Shown here in pieces: positions 1 to 7,873 of a stretch of 64,000 nt of DNA. The translations under genes and the position numbers were made by a program. Below the pieces are notes generated by a model. It was given only the letters and a program-made list of their open reading frames with translations, was not told where the DNA came from and searched no databases. Numbering within the stretch: the stretch's first letter is position 1; each line of letters begins with the position of its first letter. The stretch is from Bacillota bacterium (GTDB lineage Bacteria > Bacillota > Clostridia > Christensenellales > Christensenellaceae). The stretch spans positions 124,001 to 188,000 of the forward strand of contig JAEWMJ010000032.1 in assembly GCA_023393165.1 (NCBI GenBank), in the 5' to 3' direction.

Positions 1-42
1 GAGCACCTCCCGGACAATTAAGCCGACGACCTCATTTTCCAT
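1..42 (-). CDS. 5' end of the third BMC operon gene (partial)
   Basis: The start codon overlaps the pduL stop codon (TAATG), so translation is probably coupled. Only 14 codons are in the window, reading MENEVVGLIVREVL before the edge. Their spacing of hydrophobic and charged residues is that of an amphipathic encapsulation helix, as seen at the N-termini of BMC cargo enzymes. By operon position it could be the acylating aldehyde dehydrogenase (EutE/PduP type) that such loci need, but that is inference; the fragment cannot identify the enzyme. Confidence 0.5.
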   Translation of the reverse strand, partial: MENEVVGLIVREVL

Positions 43-665
43 TACACGATCTCCAGTAAATCGCCGTTTTTGATAAGCGCCGCGTTGGCTTCATCCGTAT
101 CGATATGCAGTTCCAGATCGTGCCCCGTGCCGCTGCGTACAAAAACCATTTCAAGGACGGTTTCCCTGAGGCCCCCGGTTTTCTTCAGCCTGATAAAATC
201 GTTGTTTTTGATTCCGTACGCCTCGGCCTGCTCCGCAGACATATGGATATGCCGGATGGATACGATCACGCCCCGCTCTATCCTGATTTCACCCTTCGGC
301 CCCCTGATGCTGCATCCGGGCGTCTCGATCAGGAATCCGGAACACCGTATGATTGGCTCTATCCCTAAAACGAACGAATCCGTAACAGATATCTCCACCT
401 GGGTTTCTCCCCTGGCCGGCCCAAGCACACGCACATTGCCTATGCTGCCCCTGGGCCCCGATACCTCCACCGTCTCGCCACACGCAAACTGTCCGGGCTG
501 TGAAAGCGGCTTTTGCATCGTCAGTTCATAACCTTTGCCGAAAAGGGCTTCCACATGTTCGGGCGACAAATGCACATGCCGGTTTGAGACCGCGGCGGGT
601 ATATATTTCAAATTCCTTTTTGCGAGGCTGCATAAGACCTCGTTCCGAACGGCCCTGCTATCCAT
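42..665 (-). CDS. pduL: PduL-type phosphate acyltransferase (BMC phosphotransacylase)
   Basis: Predicted to convert acyl-CoA (acetyl- or propionyl-CoA) and phosphate to acyl-phosphate and free CoA inside a microcompartment, recycling the CoA used by the aldehyde dehydrogenase. The 207-residue protein has the usual family length and the two duplicated beta-barrel halves. Zinc-ligand histidines are visible in SNRHVHLS (His30, His32), in RHIHMS (His139, His141) and in the C-terminal LELHIDTDEANA segment (His187). The first ~20 residues form a short amphipathic helix before the catalytic domain, typical of encapsulated PduL. It lies 3 bp after deoC and overlaps the next gene, so it is the second gene of the BMC operon. 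Confidence 0.93.
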   Translation of the reverse strand: MDSRAVRNEVLCSLAKRNLKYIPAAVSNRHVHLSPEHVEALFGKGYELTMQKPLSQPGQFACGETVEVSGPRGSIGNVRVLGPARGETQVEISVTDSFVLGIEPIIRCSGFLIETPGCSIRGPKGEIRIERGVIVSIRHIHMSAEQAEAYGIKNNDFIRLKKTGGLRETVLEMVFVRSGTGHDLELHIDTDEANAALIKNGDLLEIV

Positions 666-668
666 TTC

Positions 669-1496
669 TCAATATGAGCTCCTGATGATCGAAACGTTTC
701 CCGTAGGACATTTTGACGTGCAGTTACCGCAGTTTTTGCATTCCGCGGGAGCGTCCGCGTCGCCTTTTACGATCTTTATGCCTTTGCTGGTGCCCATCCT
801 AACGGCTCCCGCCGCCAGCATTTTATCGCAGATTTCCCTGTTGTCTATGCCGGTGGACGCCTTGACCATACAGGCGTCGCCCACCGTTCTTTTCATCAGC
901 CGCACATCGTCCACCGTTGCCCCGCCTTCGCCGAATCCTGTGGACGTTTTTACAAAATCGGCTTTGGCGCGTTTCGCAAGTTCGCATGCCACGACTTTTT
1001 CTTCATCCGTCAGGGCGTTGGTTTCGATGATGACTTTTACCAGCGCGTAAGGGTGGGCAGCGTTCACCACGGCTTTGATATCTTCATATACGTACTCGTA
1101 GTCCTTGTCCTTGAGGGCGCCGATATTGATAACCATATCCACTTCCTGAGCGCCGTTCTTGACCGCTTCCGCAGTTTCGACGGATTTTACAAGCGTTGTG
1201 TTTGCTCCCAGAGGAAACCCGATGACGCTGCACGCCTTTACGCCCGAGCCCTTCAGCTGCTCAGCAACGTATTTCACGTTGCCGGGATTTACGCAGACGC
1301 TCGCGAAGTGATATTCTTTTGCTTCGTCGCAGAATTTTTTCAGAGTCGCCCTGGTTGTGGCGGGCTTTAAAACGGTATGGTCCATGTATTTCGCATACGA
1401 CGCGTCATACCGGCCGCTTTGTACGGCCTGCGCCTGCGCGCCCTGCTGGCCGAGTATTTTACCCGTTACCTCTTTGATGATATTTTCAATATCCAT
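669..1496 (-). CDS. deoC: Deoxyribose-phosphate aldolase with encapsulation peptide and C-terminal 4Fe-4S-type motif
   Basis: Cleaves 2-deoxy-D-ribose 5-phosphate to acetaldehyde and glyceraldehyde 3-phosphate. The class I aldolase core spans about residues 34-245. The Schiff-base lysine is Lys183 in DFVKTSTGF, with Asp120 and Lys212 as the other expected catalytic residues. Two additions are unusual. Residues 1-18 form an amphipathic helix resembling a BMC encapsulation peptide, followed by a Q/A-rich linker. Residues 253-264 read CKNCGNCTSKCP, a complete C-x2-C-x2-C-x3-C-P motif as in 4Fe-4S ferredoxins. The start is fixed by AGGAGGG 7 bp upstream. It is the first gene of the operon, which fits a deoxyribose-phosphate-consuming BMC (the type called sugar-phosphate-utilizing in BMC catalogues). 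That the motif binds a cluster is not shown; zinc is an alternative. Confidence 0.92.
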   Translation of the reverse strand: MDIENIIKEVTGKILGQQGAQAQAVQSGRYDASYAKYMDHTVLKPATTRATLKKFCDEAKEYHFASVCVNPGNVKYVAEQLKGSGVKACSVIGFPLGANTTLVKSVETAEAVKNGAQEVDMVINIGALKDKDYEYVYEDIKAVVNAAHPYALVKVIIETNALTDEEKVVACELAKRAKADFVKTSTGFGEGGATVDDVRLMKRTVGDACMVKASTGIDNREICDKMLAAGAVRMGTSKGIKIVKGDADAPAECKNCGNCTSKCPTGNVSIIRSSY

Positions 1497-1536
1497 TTCC
1501 GACCCTCCTGGATTTCAACTTGTATGATATGTATTT

Positions 1537-1565
1537 GTTACATAACTATAAATAACATACGTTAT
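1537..1565. promoter_or_regulatory. Candidate operators of the BMC operon
   Basis: Two short inverted repeats flank the -10 box: GTTACATAAC (1537-1546) and ATAACATACGTTAT (1552-1565), the second lying between -10 and -35. Both use the same half-site, GTTAT/ATAAC. Their placement suits a repressor that blocks polymerase. No regulator gene in the window can be assigned to them. Confidence 0.45.
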
Positions 1566-1577
1566 AGCAAATGTCAA
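1549..1577 (-). promoter_or_regulatory. Promoter of the deoC-pduL BMC operon
   Basis: On the minus strand, TTGACA (1572-1577) is followed after exactly 17 bp by TATTTA (1549-1554), a perfect -35 and a fair -10. The deoC start codon lies about 50 bp downstream. It makes deoC the first gene of an operon that continues past the left edge. Confidence 0.75.
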
Positions 1578-1662
1578 TAGGCGAGAAAAATTTTTCTCCG
1601 TGATAAACATACGCATACCTGAAACGGGCGGTGAAAGTATACGGATTGTTATCCGGCACAGC

Positions 1663-1701
1663 AAAAAGGGCAGCGGAGCCGTGAAGGCCGCTGCCCTTTT
1701 T
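1663..1701. terminator. Bidirectional hairpin terminator
   Basis: AAAAAGGGCAGCGG (1663-1676) pairs perfectly with CCGCTGCCCTTTTT (1688-1701) across an 11-nt loop. The T-run follows the stem on either strand. It insulates the BMC promoter from transcription arriving from sugar operon 1 on the right. Confidence 0.75.
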
Positions 1702-1945
1702 GTTATTTATAAAAAAAATTTGATGACAAGTTTTGAGACTTAATTAATTTTTTATTCCTTTTTCCGCCACTGGCGACGGTTGGTTTCGCTTTCAAAATTA
1801 ACACGAATATCCGCACCATGATATACAAATACCGGTTGTACTTGCGGCGGGTGCATCAAAAAATGAACAAAAAGAGCTTAAAACCAATTGGCGGCTAAAA
1901 AACAGCCAATAAAAGGGCGACATTTTTAAGCTGGAGCCCTTTTCA

Positions 1946-1967
1946 TATAAAAAAGGCAGCCGCCTTT
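1946..1967 (-). terminator. Probable terminator of sugar operon 1
   Basis: On the minus strand AAAGGC-GGCT-GCCTTT forms a 6-bp stem running directly into TTTTTTAT. It lies about 300 bp past the end of the 2272-3669 gene, with repeat material in between. Confidence 0.5.
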
Positions 1968-2167
1968 AAATAATAATGAAAGTCGCGGAATAAAAAGCAT
2001 GAACCAGTATTGCAATTGTAATCAAATTACAATCGAGTAACAGGCTAGTAATGAATTCAGCGTTCAGTTTTGTGAAATAATAAAGCCGATTGGGCAAGCA
2101 TTGGAGACGGCCTGGGGAGTATGACCCAGAGCCCCCGCGGGCCGGTTTAAGGGGTTAAAGGAGAGGT

Positions 2168-2217
2168 GTCGGAGAGGGCGTAAGGGGGAAATCGGAATCC
2201 CACTCGCCCTCTCTGAC
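2168..2217. repeat. Strong 13-bp stem-loop downstream of sugar operon 1
   Basis: GTCGGAGAGGGCG (2168-2180) pairs with CGCCCTCTCTGAC (2205-2217) with one mismatch and a 24-nt loop. No T-run follows on the minus strand, so it looks more like a 3' mRNA stabilising or processing hairpin than a classic terminator. Confidence 0.45.
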
Positions 2218-2240
2218 AAAAAAATTACCTTTATTCACGC

Positions 2241-2267
2241 AAGTGATGGGGTTTCTCAGAGGCCTGA
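2241..2267 (-). repeat. End of dispersed repeat family, copy C (partial)
   Basis: The segment AAGTGATGGGGTTTCTCAGA followed by GGCCTGA matches the right ends of the elements at 22373-22489 and 25349-25374. It ends 4 bp from the stop codon of the 2272-3669 gene, the same placement as the other two copies. No matching left terminus was recognised, so this copy may be truncated or diverged. Confidence 0.55.
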
Positions 2268-2271
2268 CCGC

Positions 2272-3669
2272 TTACACAAGCGGTGTGACTTTAATCCCCA
2301 GATACGTTTGGTACGCTTCCAGAAGCGCGGCCTCGTAATGTCCTGTCGAAAGGCTCACATGGTGCCTGTACCCGTTTTTTGCGATCGCATACATTTTTTG
2401 CTGCAGATTTTGGGTATGGAACACGCCGCCTGTTCCGAAAAATTCTTCTTCGATACTGTCGTCCGTAATGCGTCCCTGCGCGGCAAACGCGTGCAGCTGG
2501 CCGTTTTCCGTTTTCAGGCTGGATATGGTCGCATCGCAGGGTTTGACGGCGCCCTGGTATACGCCCCAGCTGACGTCCGGCCCCATCGTCTTTTTGAACA
2601 TTTTGTGTTCCGCGATCTCCCCTTTATCCTTCATCAGCGACCGGGGCACAGGCCCGCAGTGGAACAGTATGCATTTATCCGGATCGTCCCCGTAATTATT
2701 GTTGAAATCAAGGCATGTCGCCGCTTCGCCGGAAGCGGCCGAGAGCGCCTTCATGGAAATTGCGTTTGCGATATCCAGTTCGCAGGCGGTGACGATCCCC
2801 CTGTCGTTCAGTTCGCTGATCAGCGTGCAGGCGGAAATCTTCATTTCCCGCTGGAATTCGTTCCAGCAGCGTATGGTCATGCAATCCGTACCGTATTCTC
2901 CCGCGATCTCATCCGCCGCCAGGCTGGCGCGCACCAGGTTTTCCATTGACGCGGAAGGCACGTTTGACGCTTCCCCGTATTGCCTGTAATAATCGAGCCG
3001 CTGCAAAAAAGGCTCGGAATCCGTACCGATATCCTTCATGCGCAGGAAAAAGTCGGACAGGTCCACCGTTTCCACCGTAACGCCATACTTCTGCGCGGTC
3101 AGTTCGTCAAAGCGCATGGATTTGAACGCCGAAGTCCTGGCCCCCACCGCAACGACGGTGAGATTTGAAAACGCCTTCACGATGCGGCAAACAGCCGCGA
3201 ATTTCTGAAGTTCTTTTTTGAAAGCGTCCGCGCCGGGATGGATCACATGGGATCCGGTCAGGGAAAAGGGTATGCCGTATTGATGAAAAATATCCGTTAT
3301 GGCCAGTTTGCCGCAGAAAGCGTCCCGCCTGTGCGCAAAATCCATTTTGCCGATTTCATCCGGGTATGCCTGAATGAGCAGGGGAACGCCGCAGTCCCTG
3401 AGCGCTTCCACCGTTCCGGATTCGTCGCTGAAATTAGGCAGGCAAACGATGACCCCGTCAAAATCCCCCCGGTTTTTTTTGAGGAATTCCGCGTAGAGCC
3501 GGGCCTCCTGCACACAGTCCACGCCGCCGAATTTTGTCGCCCCCGCGGGCAGTTCGATGCATTCAAACCCCGTATCCCGAATAGCCTTGGGCATTTCCCT
3601 GCGCGCTTCCAGCACCACTTCTCCGGGCATAAAGCCCCTGTTTCCATAAAAAACAGCAAACTTTGTCAT
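2272..3669 (-). CDS. L-fucose/L-arabinose isomerase family protein
   Basis: A 465-residue member of the fucose/arabinose isomerase fold (COG2407-like). These are usually Mn-dependent aldose-ketose isomerases, but many members in sugar operons are uncharacterised. The N-terminal Rossmann-like domain (residues ~1-170) is followed by the catalytic domain. Acidic and histidine residues expected near the metal site are in the C-terminal half (FHCGPVPRSLM, STGHYEAALLEAY). The start is MTKFAVFY, 8 bp after a GAGGGAGG ribosome-binding site, and not the longer frame. It is the last gene of sugar operon 1, 30 bp after the URO-D-like gene. A second paralogue lies at 43445-44803. Substrate unknown. Confidence 0.8.
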   Translation of the reverse strand: MTKFAVFYGNRGFMPGEVVLEARREMPKAIRDTGFECIELPAGATKFGGVDCVQEARLYAEFLKKNRGDFDGVIVCLPNFSDESGTVEALRDCGVPLLIQAYPDEIGKMDFAHRRDAFCGKLAITDIFHQYGIPFSLTGSHVIHPGADAFKKELQKFAAVCRIVKAFSNLTVVAVGARTSAFKSMRFDELTAQKYGVTVETVDLSDFFLRMKDIGTDSEPFLQRLDYYRQYGEASNVPSASMENLVRASLAADEIAGEYGTDCMTIRCWNEFQREMKISACTLISELNDRGIVTACELDIANAISMKALSAASGEAATCLDFNNNYGDDPDKCILFHCGPVPRSLMKDKGEIAEHKMFKKTMGPDVSWGVYQGAVKPCDATISSLKTENGQLHAFAAQGRITDDSIEEEFFGTGGVFHTQNLQQKMYAIAKNGYRHHVSLSTGHYEAALLEAYQTYLGIKVTPLV

Positions 3670-3699
3670 GTTCGTATCCTCCCTCTTCTTCAAAAGTTC

Positions 3700-4722
3700 T
3701 TATTCCACCGCCAGTTCTTTCCGCACCCGCAGCATTGCCATGTAGTTTTCCGCCTTTACGTCCGAATGTATGCTGTTGGAGGAGGCGATGACAAACCTTC
3801 CGCCCCGCCCTACCGTTTTTATCACGCGCCGCGTTTCAGCCTCCAGCGCTTCCACGCTGTATTCACACAACGGCTCGTAGCAGTTGACGCCGCCCATTAC
3901 GACCAGATTGGGATATGTTTCTTTTGTTTTTAAAATATCCATCCCCGCGGACGGATCAAGCGGATGCAGCGCATGGATGCCGGTGGCCACAACATCGTCC
4001 AGTATGGCGTTGATATTTCCGCAGCAGTGCTTGAAGCAGAACACCCCCATATCACGAACCGCCGAAACCACTTTCTGAAGCCCCGGGAGAAAAAACTCCC
4101 TGAACTTCTCGGGAGAGACCAAAAGCTGGTTTCCCCCGCCGTAATCGTCGCCCAGCAGTATGAAATCCGCGCCCAGGGCAACCGCCTTTTGGGCAAGCGC
4201 AATGTTATGTTCAACCGAAATATCGACCAGTTTCCTGACCGCCTCCGGTTCCTCGTACATACCGACAAAAAGCGCCTCCATCCCCGCAAGATAATAGGGA
4301 TAATTAAAAGCGTCGTGAATGTGCATGCCCACCAGTTTCCTGTGCTTGAAGCGTTTTACAAGCTCCCGCAGATTATAAAACCTGTATTCGTCGCCGGGAT
4401 CGGGCGCTTTATAATGAAATGCTTCCGTTATTTCCCCTATGGGGTACCCGACGATGGCGGATACCACTTCCGATCCCTGCCTGCGCACGGTGCCCCATTC
4501 GTTTCTGAAAATATTTTTTTGCGGGTCTATCACTTCATTCCGGTACAGGCTGGAAGGCGTGTTCGTAATCACCGCATCCAGCTCCGCAAATTCACAAAAA
4601 TCCATGTAATCCCGGTATCCCGTCTGCGCCATAACCTTTTGGTCGATCATGATCTCCATGGAAGGCGTATAGTCCGCCTTTTCTCCCGAGAGGGTCAGCA
4701 TCATACGTTCATATCCGTTCAT
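3700..4722 (-). CDS. Uroporphyrinogen decarboxylase (URO-D)-like protein in sugar operon 1
   Basis: A 340-residue protein of the URO-D/MtaA/CmuA superfamily, a TIM barrel that includes heme-pathway decarboxylases and corrinoid methyltransferases. GDDYG (191-195) and KHCCGN (His232, Cys233, Cys234) are visible. The His-x-Cys resembles the zinc site of the methyltransferase branch, but the distal Cys expected near the C-terminus appears replaced (region ASSNSIHSD). It sits between an aldolase and an isomerase with 3-bp and 30-bp gaps and an AGGAG site before its ATG. No heme or corrinoid genes are nearby, so it is unlikely to act in porphyrin synthesis. Function unknown. Confidence 0.8.
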   Translation of the reverse strand: MNGYERMMLTLSGEKADYTPSMEIMIDQKVMAQTGYRDYMDFCEFAELDAVITNTPSSLYRNEVIDPQKNIFRNEWGTVRRQGSEVVSAIVGYPIGEITEAFHYKAPDPGDEYRFYNLRELVKRFKHRKLVGMHIHDAFNYPYYLAGMEALFVGMYEEPEAVRKLVDISVEHNIALAQKAVALGADFILLGDDYGGGNQLLVSPEKFREFFLPGLQKVVSAVRDMGVFCFKHCCGNINAILDDVVATGIHALHPLDPSAGMDILKTKETYPNLVVMGGVNCYEPLCEYSVEALEAETRRVIKTVGRGGRFVIASSNSIHSDVKAENYMAMLRVRKELAVE

Positions 4723-4725
4723 ACC

Positions 4726-5649
4726 TTACTCCTTTTGGGCGCCCAGGCAATCCTGGAGCAGGGTTTTTGTATCCCTGATGCATAAAAATTCATCAATGAT
4801 CCAGCATGTCTTTTCATACACCGCCTGCCGTGCAAAAGAAACGTCGTCCTTCTCTGCCATTGCCTGCTCGTAGCTCTGGCGGATCTCTGTCCCGACGTTG
4901 ATTTTTGCGATGCCGGCTTTGATGCCGCGCTGGATATATCCCTGGTTGATGCCTGAACCGCCGTGCAGTACCAGCGGAATCCCGGCAGCTTCTTTTAAGG
5001 CCAGTATGTGTTCTATATCCAGCCTGGCCTCCGGTTTTTTCTGATGCCGGGTAGCCTGTGCGACAGCGCCGTGGATGCTGCCCACCGCCACCGAGAGCCA
5101 GTCGCATCCGCTTTTTTGGACAAATTCTTTTGCCTGGCCGATATCGGTGAATCCCTTTTTTGTCCGGAAGATTTCTTCATACGGAGGCATCTCTCCGCTT
5201 TCATGGCCCATTACGGCTCCGAGTTCGGCCTCGCACGGGATTCCGGCCGAATGCGCAAGGTCCGCAGCCTCGCGGGTCGCCGCGATGTTTCCCGCCAGAT
5301 CCAGCCTGGACGCGTCGATCATGACCGACTGGTAGCCCGCCGATATGGCCCTTTTGATATAGCTCACCGCATCCACTCTTTTGAGGTCTTCGTCGATTAC
5401 GGGTATATGGTCCAGATGCAGCAAGGTGTACGCTTCGTTTTTGTACTTTTCATACTCTTCCGCGACCGCTTCCAGGCTGACGGAGGAAAATTTCTCCCAT
5501 TCCACCCTGGCCACCTGTATCATCGCGATCGAGTTTTTATCCGCCACGGCCTGCACAATGGGTTTTACCATGGGAAGATACGGGATATTGTATGCCGGGA
5601 TCACCACGCCTTTTTTAAGGGCGCACAAAACAGCTTTTTTTGCGTTCAT
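4726..5649 (-). CDS. Class II ketose-bisphosphate aldolase (FbaA/GatY/KbaY family)
   Basis: A zinc-dependent aldolase of 307 residues, predicted to split a ketose phosphate into dihydroxyacetone phosphate and an aldehyde. Metal ligands are visible in HLDHIP, in EAELG and GSIHGAV, and in the VLHGGSGI / NVGTEI phosphate-binding loops. The start codon overlaps the kinase stop (TAATG) with AGGAG upstream, so the two are translationally coupled. Coupling to an FGGY kinase and a lyxose isomerase suggests a ketose 1-phosphate (for example xylulose or ribulose 1-phosphate, giving glycolaldehyde) as the substrate; this is inference. It is not necessarily the glycolytic aldolase. Confidence 0.88.
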   Translation of the reverse strand: MNAKKAVLCALKKGVVIPAYNIPYLPMVKPIVQAVADKNSIAMIQVARVEWEKFSSVSLEAVAEEYEKYKNEAYTLLHLDHIPVIDEDLKRVDAVSYIKRAISAGYQSVMIDASRLDLAGNIAATREAADLAHSAGIPCEAELGAVMGHESGEMPPYEEIFRTKKGFTDIGQAKEFVQKSGCDWLSVAVGSIHGAVAQATRHQKKPEARLDIEHILALKEAAGIPLVLHGGSGINQGYIQRGIKAGIAKINVGTEIRQSYEQAMAEKDDVSFARQAVYEKTCWIIDEFLCIRDTKTLLQDCLGAQKE

Positions 5650-7124
5650 TAAAACATCTCCTTTAATCGTTCATACATTTCCTTATACCGTGCGTAGTTT
5701 TTTTGGTATGCGGCGGCATTTCCGGCCGACGGCCGGAACGTCCGTGCCATATGGACCAGGCGGCTTTGCGCCTCCTGCACCGAATCGAATACGCCGGTGC
5801 TGGCGTAGCAGAACATGGCGCTCCCGAGAGTCCCCGCCTCATTGCAGGCGGGAATCTCTATGGGCTTGCCGAAAATATCTGCCCTGATCTGCATCCACAG
5901 ATCGGACCGCGCCCCGCCGCCCACCGTGATCACCCGCGATACATCGATTCCCGCGTTTTTCATGCATTCGATGTTGGTCTTCATTTCGTAGGTCTCTCCT
6001 TCCAGAAACGCGCGGAACAGTTCGCCCCGGTTTGTGCCGTACCGCAATCCCGCGATCACGGCCGGGGTCTTTGCGTCCATGGTGGGCGTGCCTGCGCCGG
6101 CCAGGTAGGGGATTATTAGAATATCCGTGGGCGTATCCGGCGCTTCCCTGTCCAGCAGGCCGTAGGCGTCCTGCTTTAAATCCTTTGCAATGATGTTGCG
6201 GAACCATTTGACGACGCAGCCGCCCGACATATTGAACGCATAGGTTACGTATTGCCCGTCCCTGATATATGGTACAACCGGAAATTTGTACTTCAGGAAT
6301 TCCTCCGGGCGTTTGCGTCCGCTGAACACCGTGGTCATGCAGTCCACCGTGCCCATGCCGTTCACCATATCGCCGTCCATCCGGGCGCCTCCGCCCACCG
6401 CCGCCATGATCTGGTCGTGTCCGCCGATAATCAGCTTTACCTGCGGACTTAATCCCAGCCGGCCGGCAGCCGCTCTTCCAAGAGTCCCAACCGTGCTGCC
6501 GCTGGGAACGGCTTTGGGCAATACCTCGGGGTCCAGCCCGGAAAAAGCGATCCCCTCGTCCCACCACTTTTTTTCGCCCACGTCAAACATGGCGCTGCGG
6601 GCGGCCAGGGAGTAATCGCACATGTGCTCCGCGCCCAGTGAATATGTCAGATAATCGGCAACAAAGCAAATGCGCGTCGCCTTCTCCATCACCTGCCTGC
6701 GGTGCTTTTGCATCCATTTGATCTTATACAGGGCGAACATGGGATCAAGATACTGCCCGCATACCCGGAAGATATTTTCCTCTCCCAAAAGAGCCTTGAA
6801 TTCGCCGCATTCTTCCGTGCCGCGTTTGTCCATATAGATCATGGTATTTGAGAGTACGCGGTCTTCCGCATCCAGGCACACAAACGATTCCCCGAACGAA
6901 GTGACGCATATGGCGCGCACTTCATCCCGTCTGCAGTTTTTCACCGATCCGGCCAGCACACGGAAGGCAGCCTCCCGCAAGACATTGGGATCAAGTTCAA
7001 ACAGGCCCGGCCCTTCGCAAATTATTTCGTATTCTTCATAGGAATGGCTCACAATCACGGCGTTTTCGTCGAACACCGTGCTTTTTACGCCGGAAGTTCC
7101 TATATCCAGTCCTATTACATACAT
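5649..7124 (-). CDS. FGGY-family carbohydrate kinase (xylulokinase-like)
   Basis: Phosphorylates a ketose using ATP in the cytoplasm. The 491-residue protein has the N-terminal FGGY phosphate loop (VIGLDIGTSGVKSTVFD, residues 3-19) and the C-terminal adenosine motif (ITVGGGARSDLW). Length and both domains are complete. It follows the lyxose-isomerase-like gene by 12 bp and overlaps the aldolase, so it probably acts on the ketose made by that isomerase. The position phosphorylated cannot be read from sequence; the aldolase next door suggests the 1-position. Confidence 0.9.
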   Translation of the reverse strand: MYVIGLDIGTSGVKSTVFDENAVIVSHSYEEYEIICEGPGLFELDPNVLREAAFRVLAGSVKNCRRDEVRAICVTSFGESFVCLDAEDRVLSNTMIYMDKRGTEECGEFKALLGEENIFRVCGQYLDPMFALYKIKWMQKHRRQVMEKATRICFVADYLTYSLGAEHMCDYSLAARSAMFDVGEKKWWDEGIAFSGLDPEVLPKAVPSGSTVGTLGRAAAGRLGLSPQVKLIIGGHDQIMAAVGGGARMDGDMVNGMGTVDCMTTVFSGRKRPEEFLKYKFPVVPYIRDGQYVTYAFNMSGGCVVKWFRNIIAKDLKQDAYGLLDREAPDTPTDILIIPYLAGAGTPTMDAKTPAVIAGLRYGTNRGELFRAFLEGETYEMKTNIECMKNAGIDVSRVITVGGGARSDLWMQIRADIFGKPIEIPACNEAGTLGSAMFCYASTGVFDSVQEAQSRLVHMARTFRPSAGNAAAYQKNYARYKEMYERLKEMF

Positions 7125-7136
7125 ATACCACCTGCG

Positions 7137-7814
7137 TCAGTCAATTGCAACGGGGTATTCGTTTCCCATCAGATAAAGCGCTTCCTCGTCCTCGTCTATC
7201 TCCGGAAAACGGCCTACCGTTTCGTAGAAATGGTTGTCAACCGTATCGTCGTTCACACGGGATACTTCCCCGATCAGCACTTTTGAACCTTCCGCCCAAA
7301 AGCTGTGGTATTGTCCCGTGGGCAGCGTAATGCTCTCGCCCGTCCCCACGCGGACCTCCTGCCCGGCGGGAACCTCGAACGCCCGTCCGTCCATGTAGAT
7401 CGTTACGGGAGTATCCAGCATTCCCATATCCGGCCCGGAATTATAGCATTTGATTATAAGCGTGCCGCCGCCGCGGTTTATAATGTCCTCCATCTTCTTC
7501 CAATGGAAATGATAGGGCGTGATTTGGCCTTCTTCGCTTACGAGCAGCTTTTCCGCATAGGTTTTGGTATATTTGGGGTTATTAAAATTGCCGTTCCGTA
7601 TGGTAAACATCAAAAGGCCGTATTTTTTAAAATCCCCTTTCCCAAAATCCGTTATATCCCATCCAAGCATATTATCGCGGATCTCGTCATATTCGTGTCC
7701 TTTGTTTTTCCAGTCGCCCGGCGTCCAGCGGGCAAAGCCCGGCAGGGCAAACCGATACTGGGCCGCGAAATCCAGGGCTTCTTTCATTGCACGGTTAATT
7801 TCTGATCTTTTCAT
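7137..7814 (-). CDS. D-lyxose ketol-isomerase family protein
   Basis: A cupin-fold isomerase of 225 residues related to D-lyxose isomerases, which interconvert D-lyxose with D-xylulose and often D-mannose with D-fructose. The metal-binding cluster is visible as HFHWKKMEDI, and a further metal-ligand histidine is probably in LPTGQYHSFW. The start was set at MKRSEIN because GGAGGG lies 7 bp upstream; the open frame extends 13 codons further without a ribosome-binding site. It lies directly between the ABC permease and the kinase, so it is likely the first catabolic step in this operon. Confidence 0.88.
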   Translation of the reverse strand: MKRSEINRAMKEALDFAAQYRFALPGFARWTPGDWKNKGHEYDEIRDNMLGWDITDFGKGDFKKYGLLMFTIRNGNFNNPKYTKTYAEKLLVSEEGQITPYHFHWKKMEDIINRGGGTLIIKCYNSGPDMGMLDTPVTIYMDGRAFEVPAGQEVRVGTGESITLPTGQYHSFWAEGSKVLIGEVSRVNDDTVDNHFYETVGRFPEIDEDEEALYLMGNEYPVAID

Positions 7815-7873
7815 TTTAAACCCTCCAAAATTAGCGGCGGTGCTTTTGGACACCGCCGATTAAAATCTTTCTT

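Larger units (their letters stand above)
1497..2271. other. 775-bp non-coding region between the BMC operon and sugar operon 1
   Basis: No credible gene is seen. It holds the BMC promoter, the 1663 terminator, a fragment of the dispersed repeat family at 1762-1780 (18 of 19 bases match the inverse of 25057-25075), nested inverted repeats around 1870-1945, a second terminator near 1950, a 13-bp stem-loop at 2168-2217 and the right end of a dispersed repeat at 2241-2267. The density of hairpins suggests a degraded or structured element rather than unique sequence. Confidence 0.6.

Noticed and set aside
669..800. Possible separate small ferredoxin gene suggested by the Cys-rich segment
   Set aside because: The Cys motif is in frame with deoC, follows the barrel after a short linker, and has no start codon or ribosome-binding site of its own.
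3700..4722. Annotation as heme biosynthesis hemE
   Set aside because: The His-Cys motif, sugar-operon context and absence of other heme genes argue against true uroporphyrinogen decarboxylase.
5839..6567. Second minus-strand frame inside the FGGY kinase gene
   Set aside because: Gly/Arg-rich frameshifted translation of a real kinase; no independent start signal.
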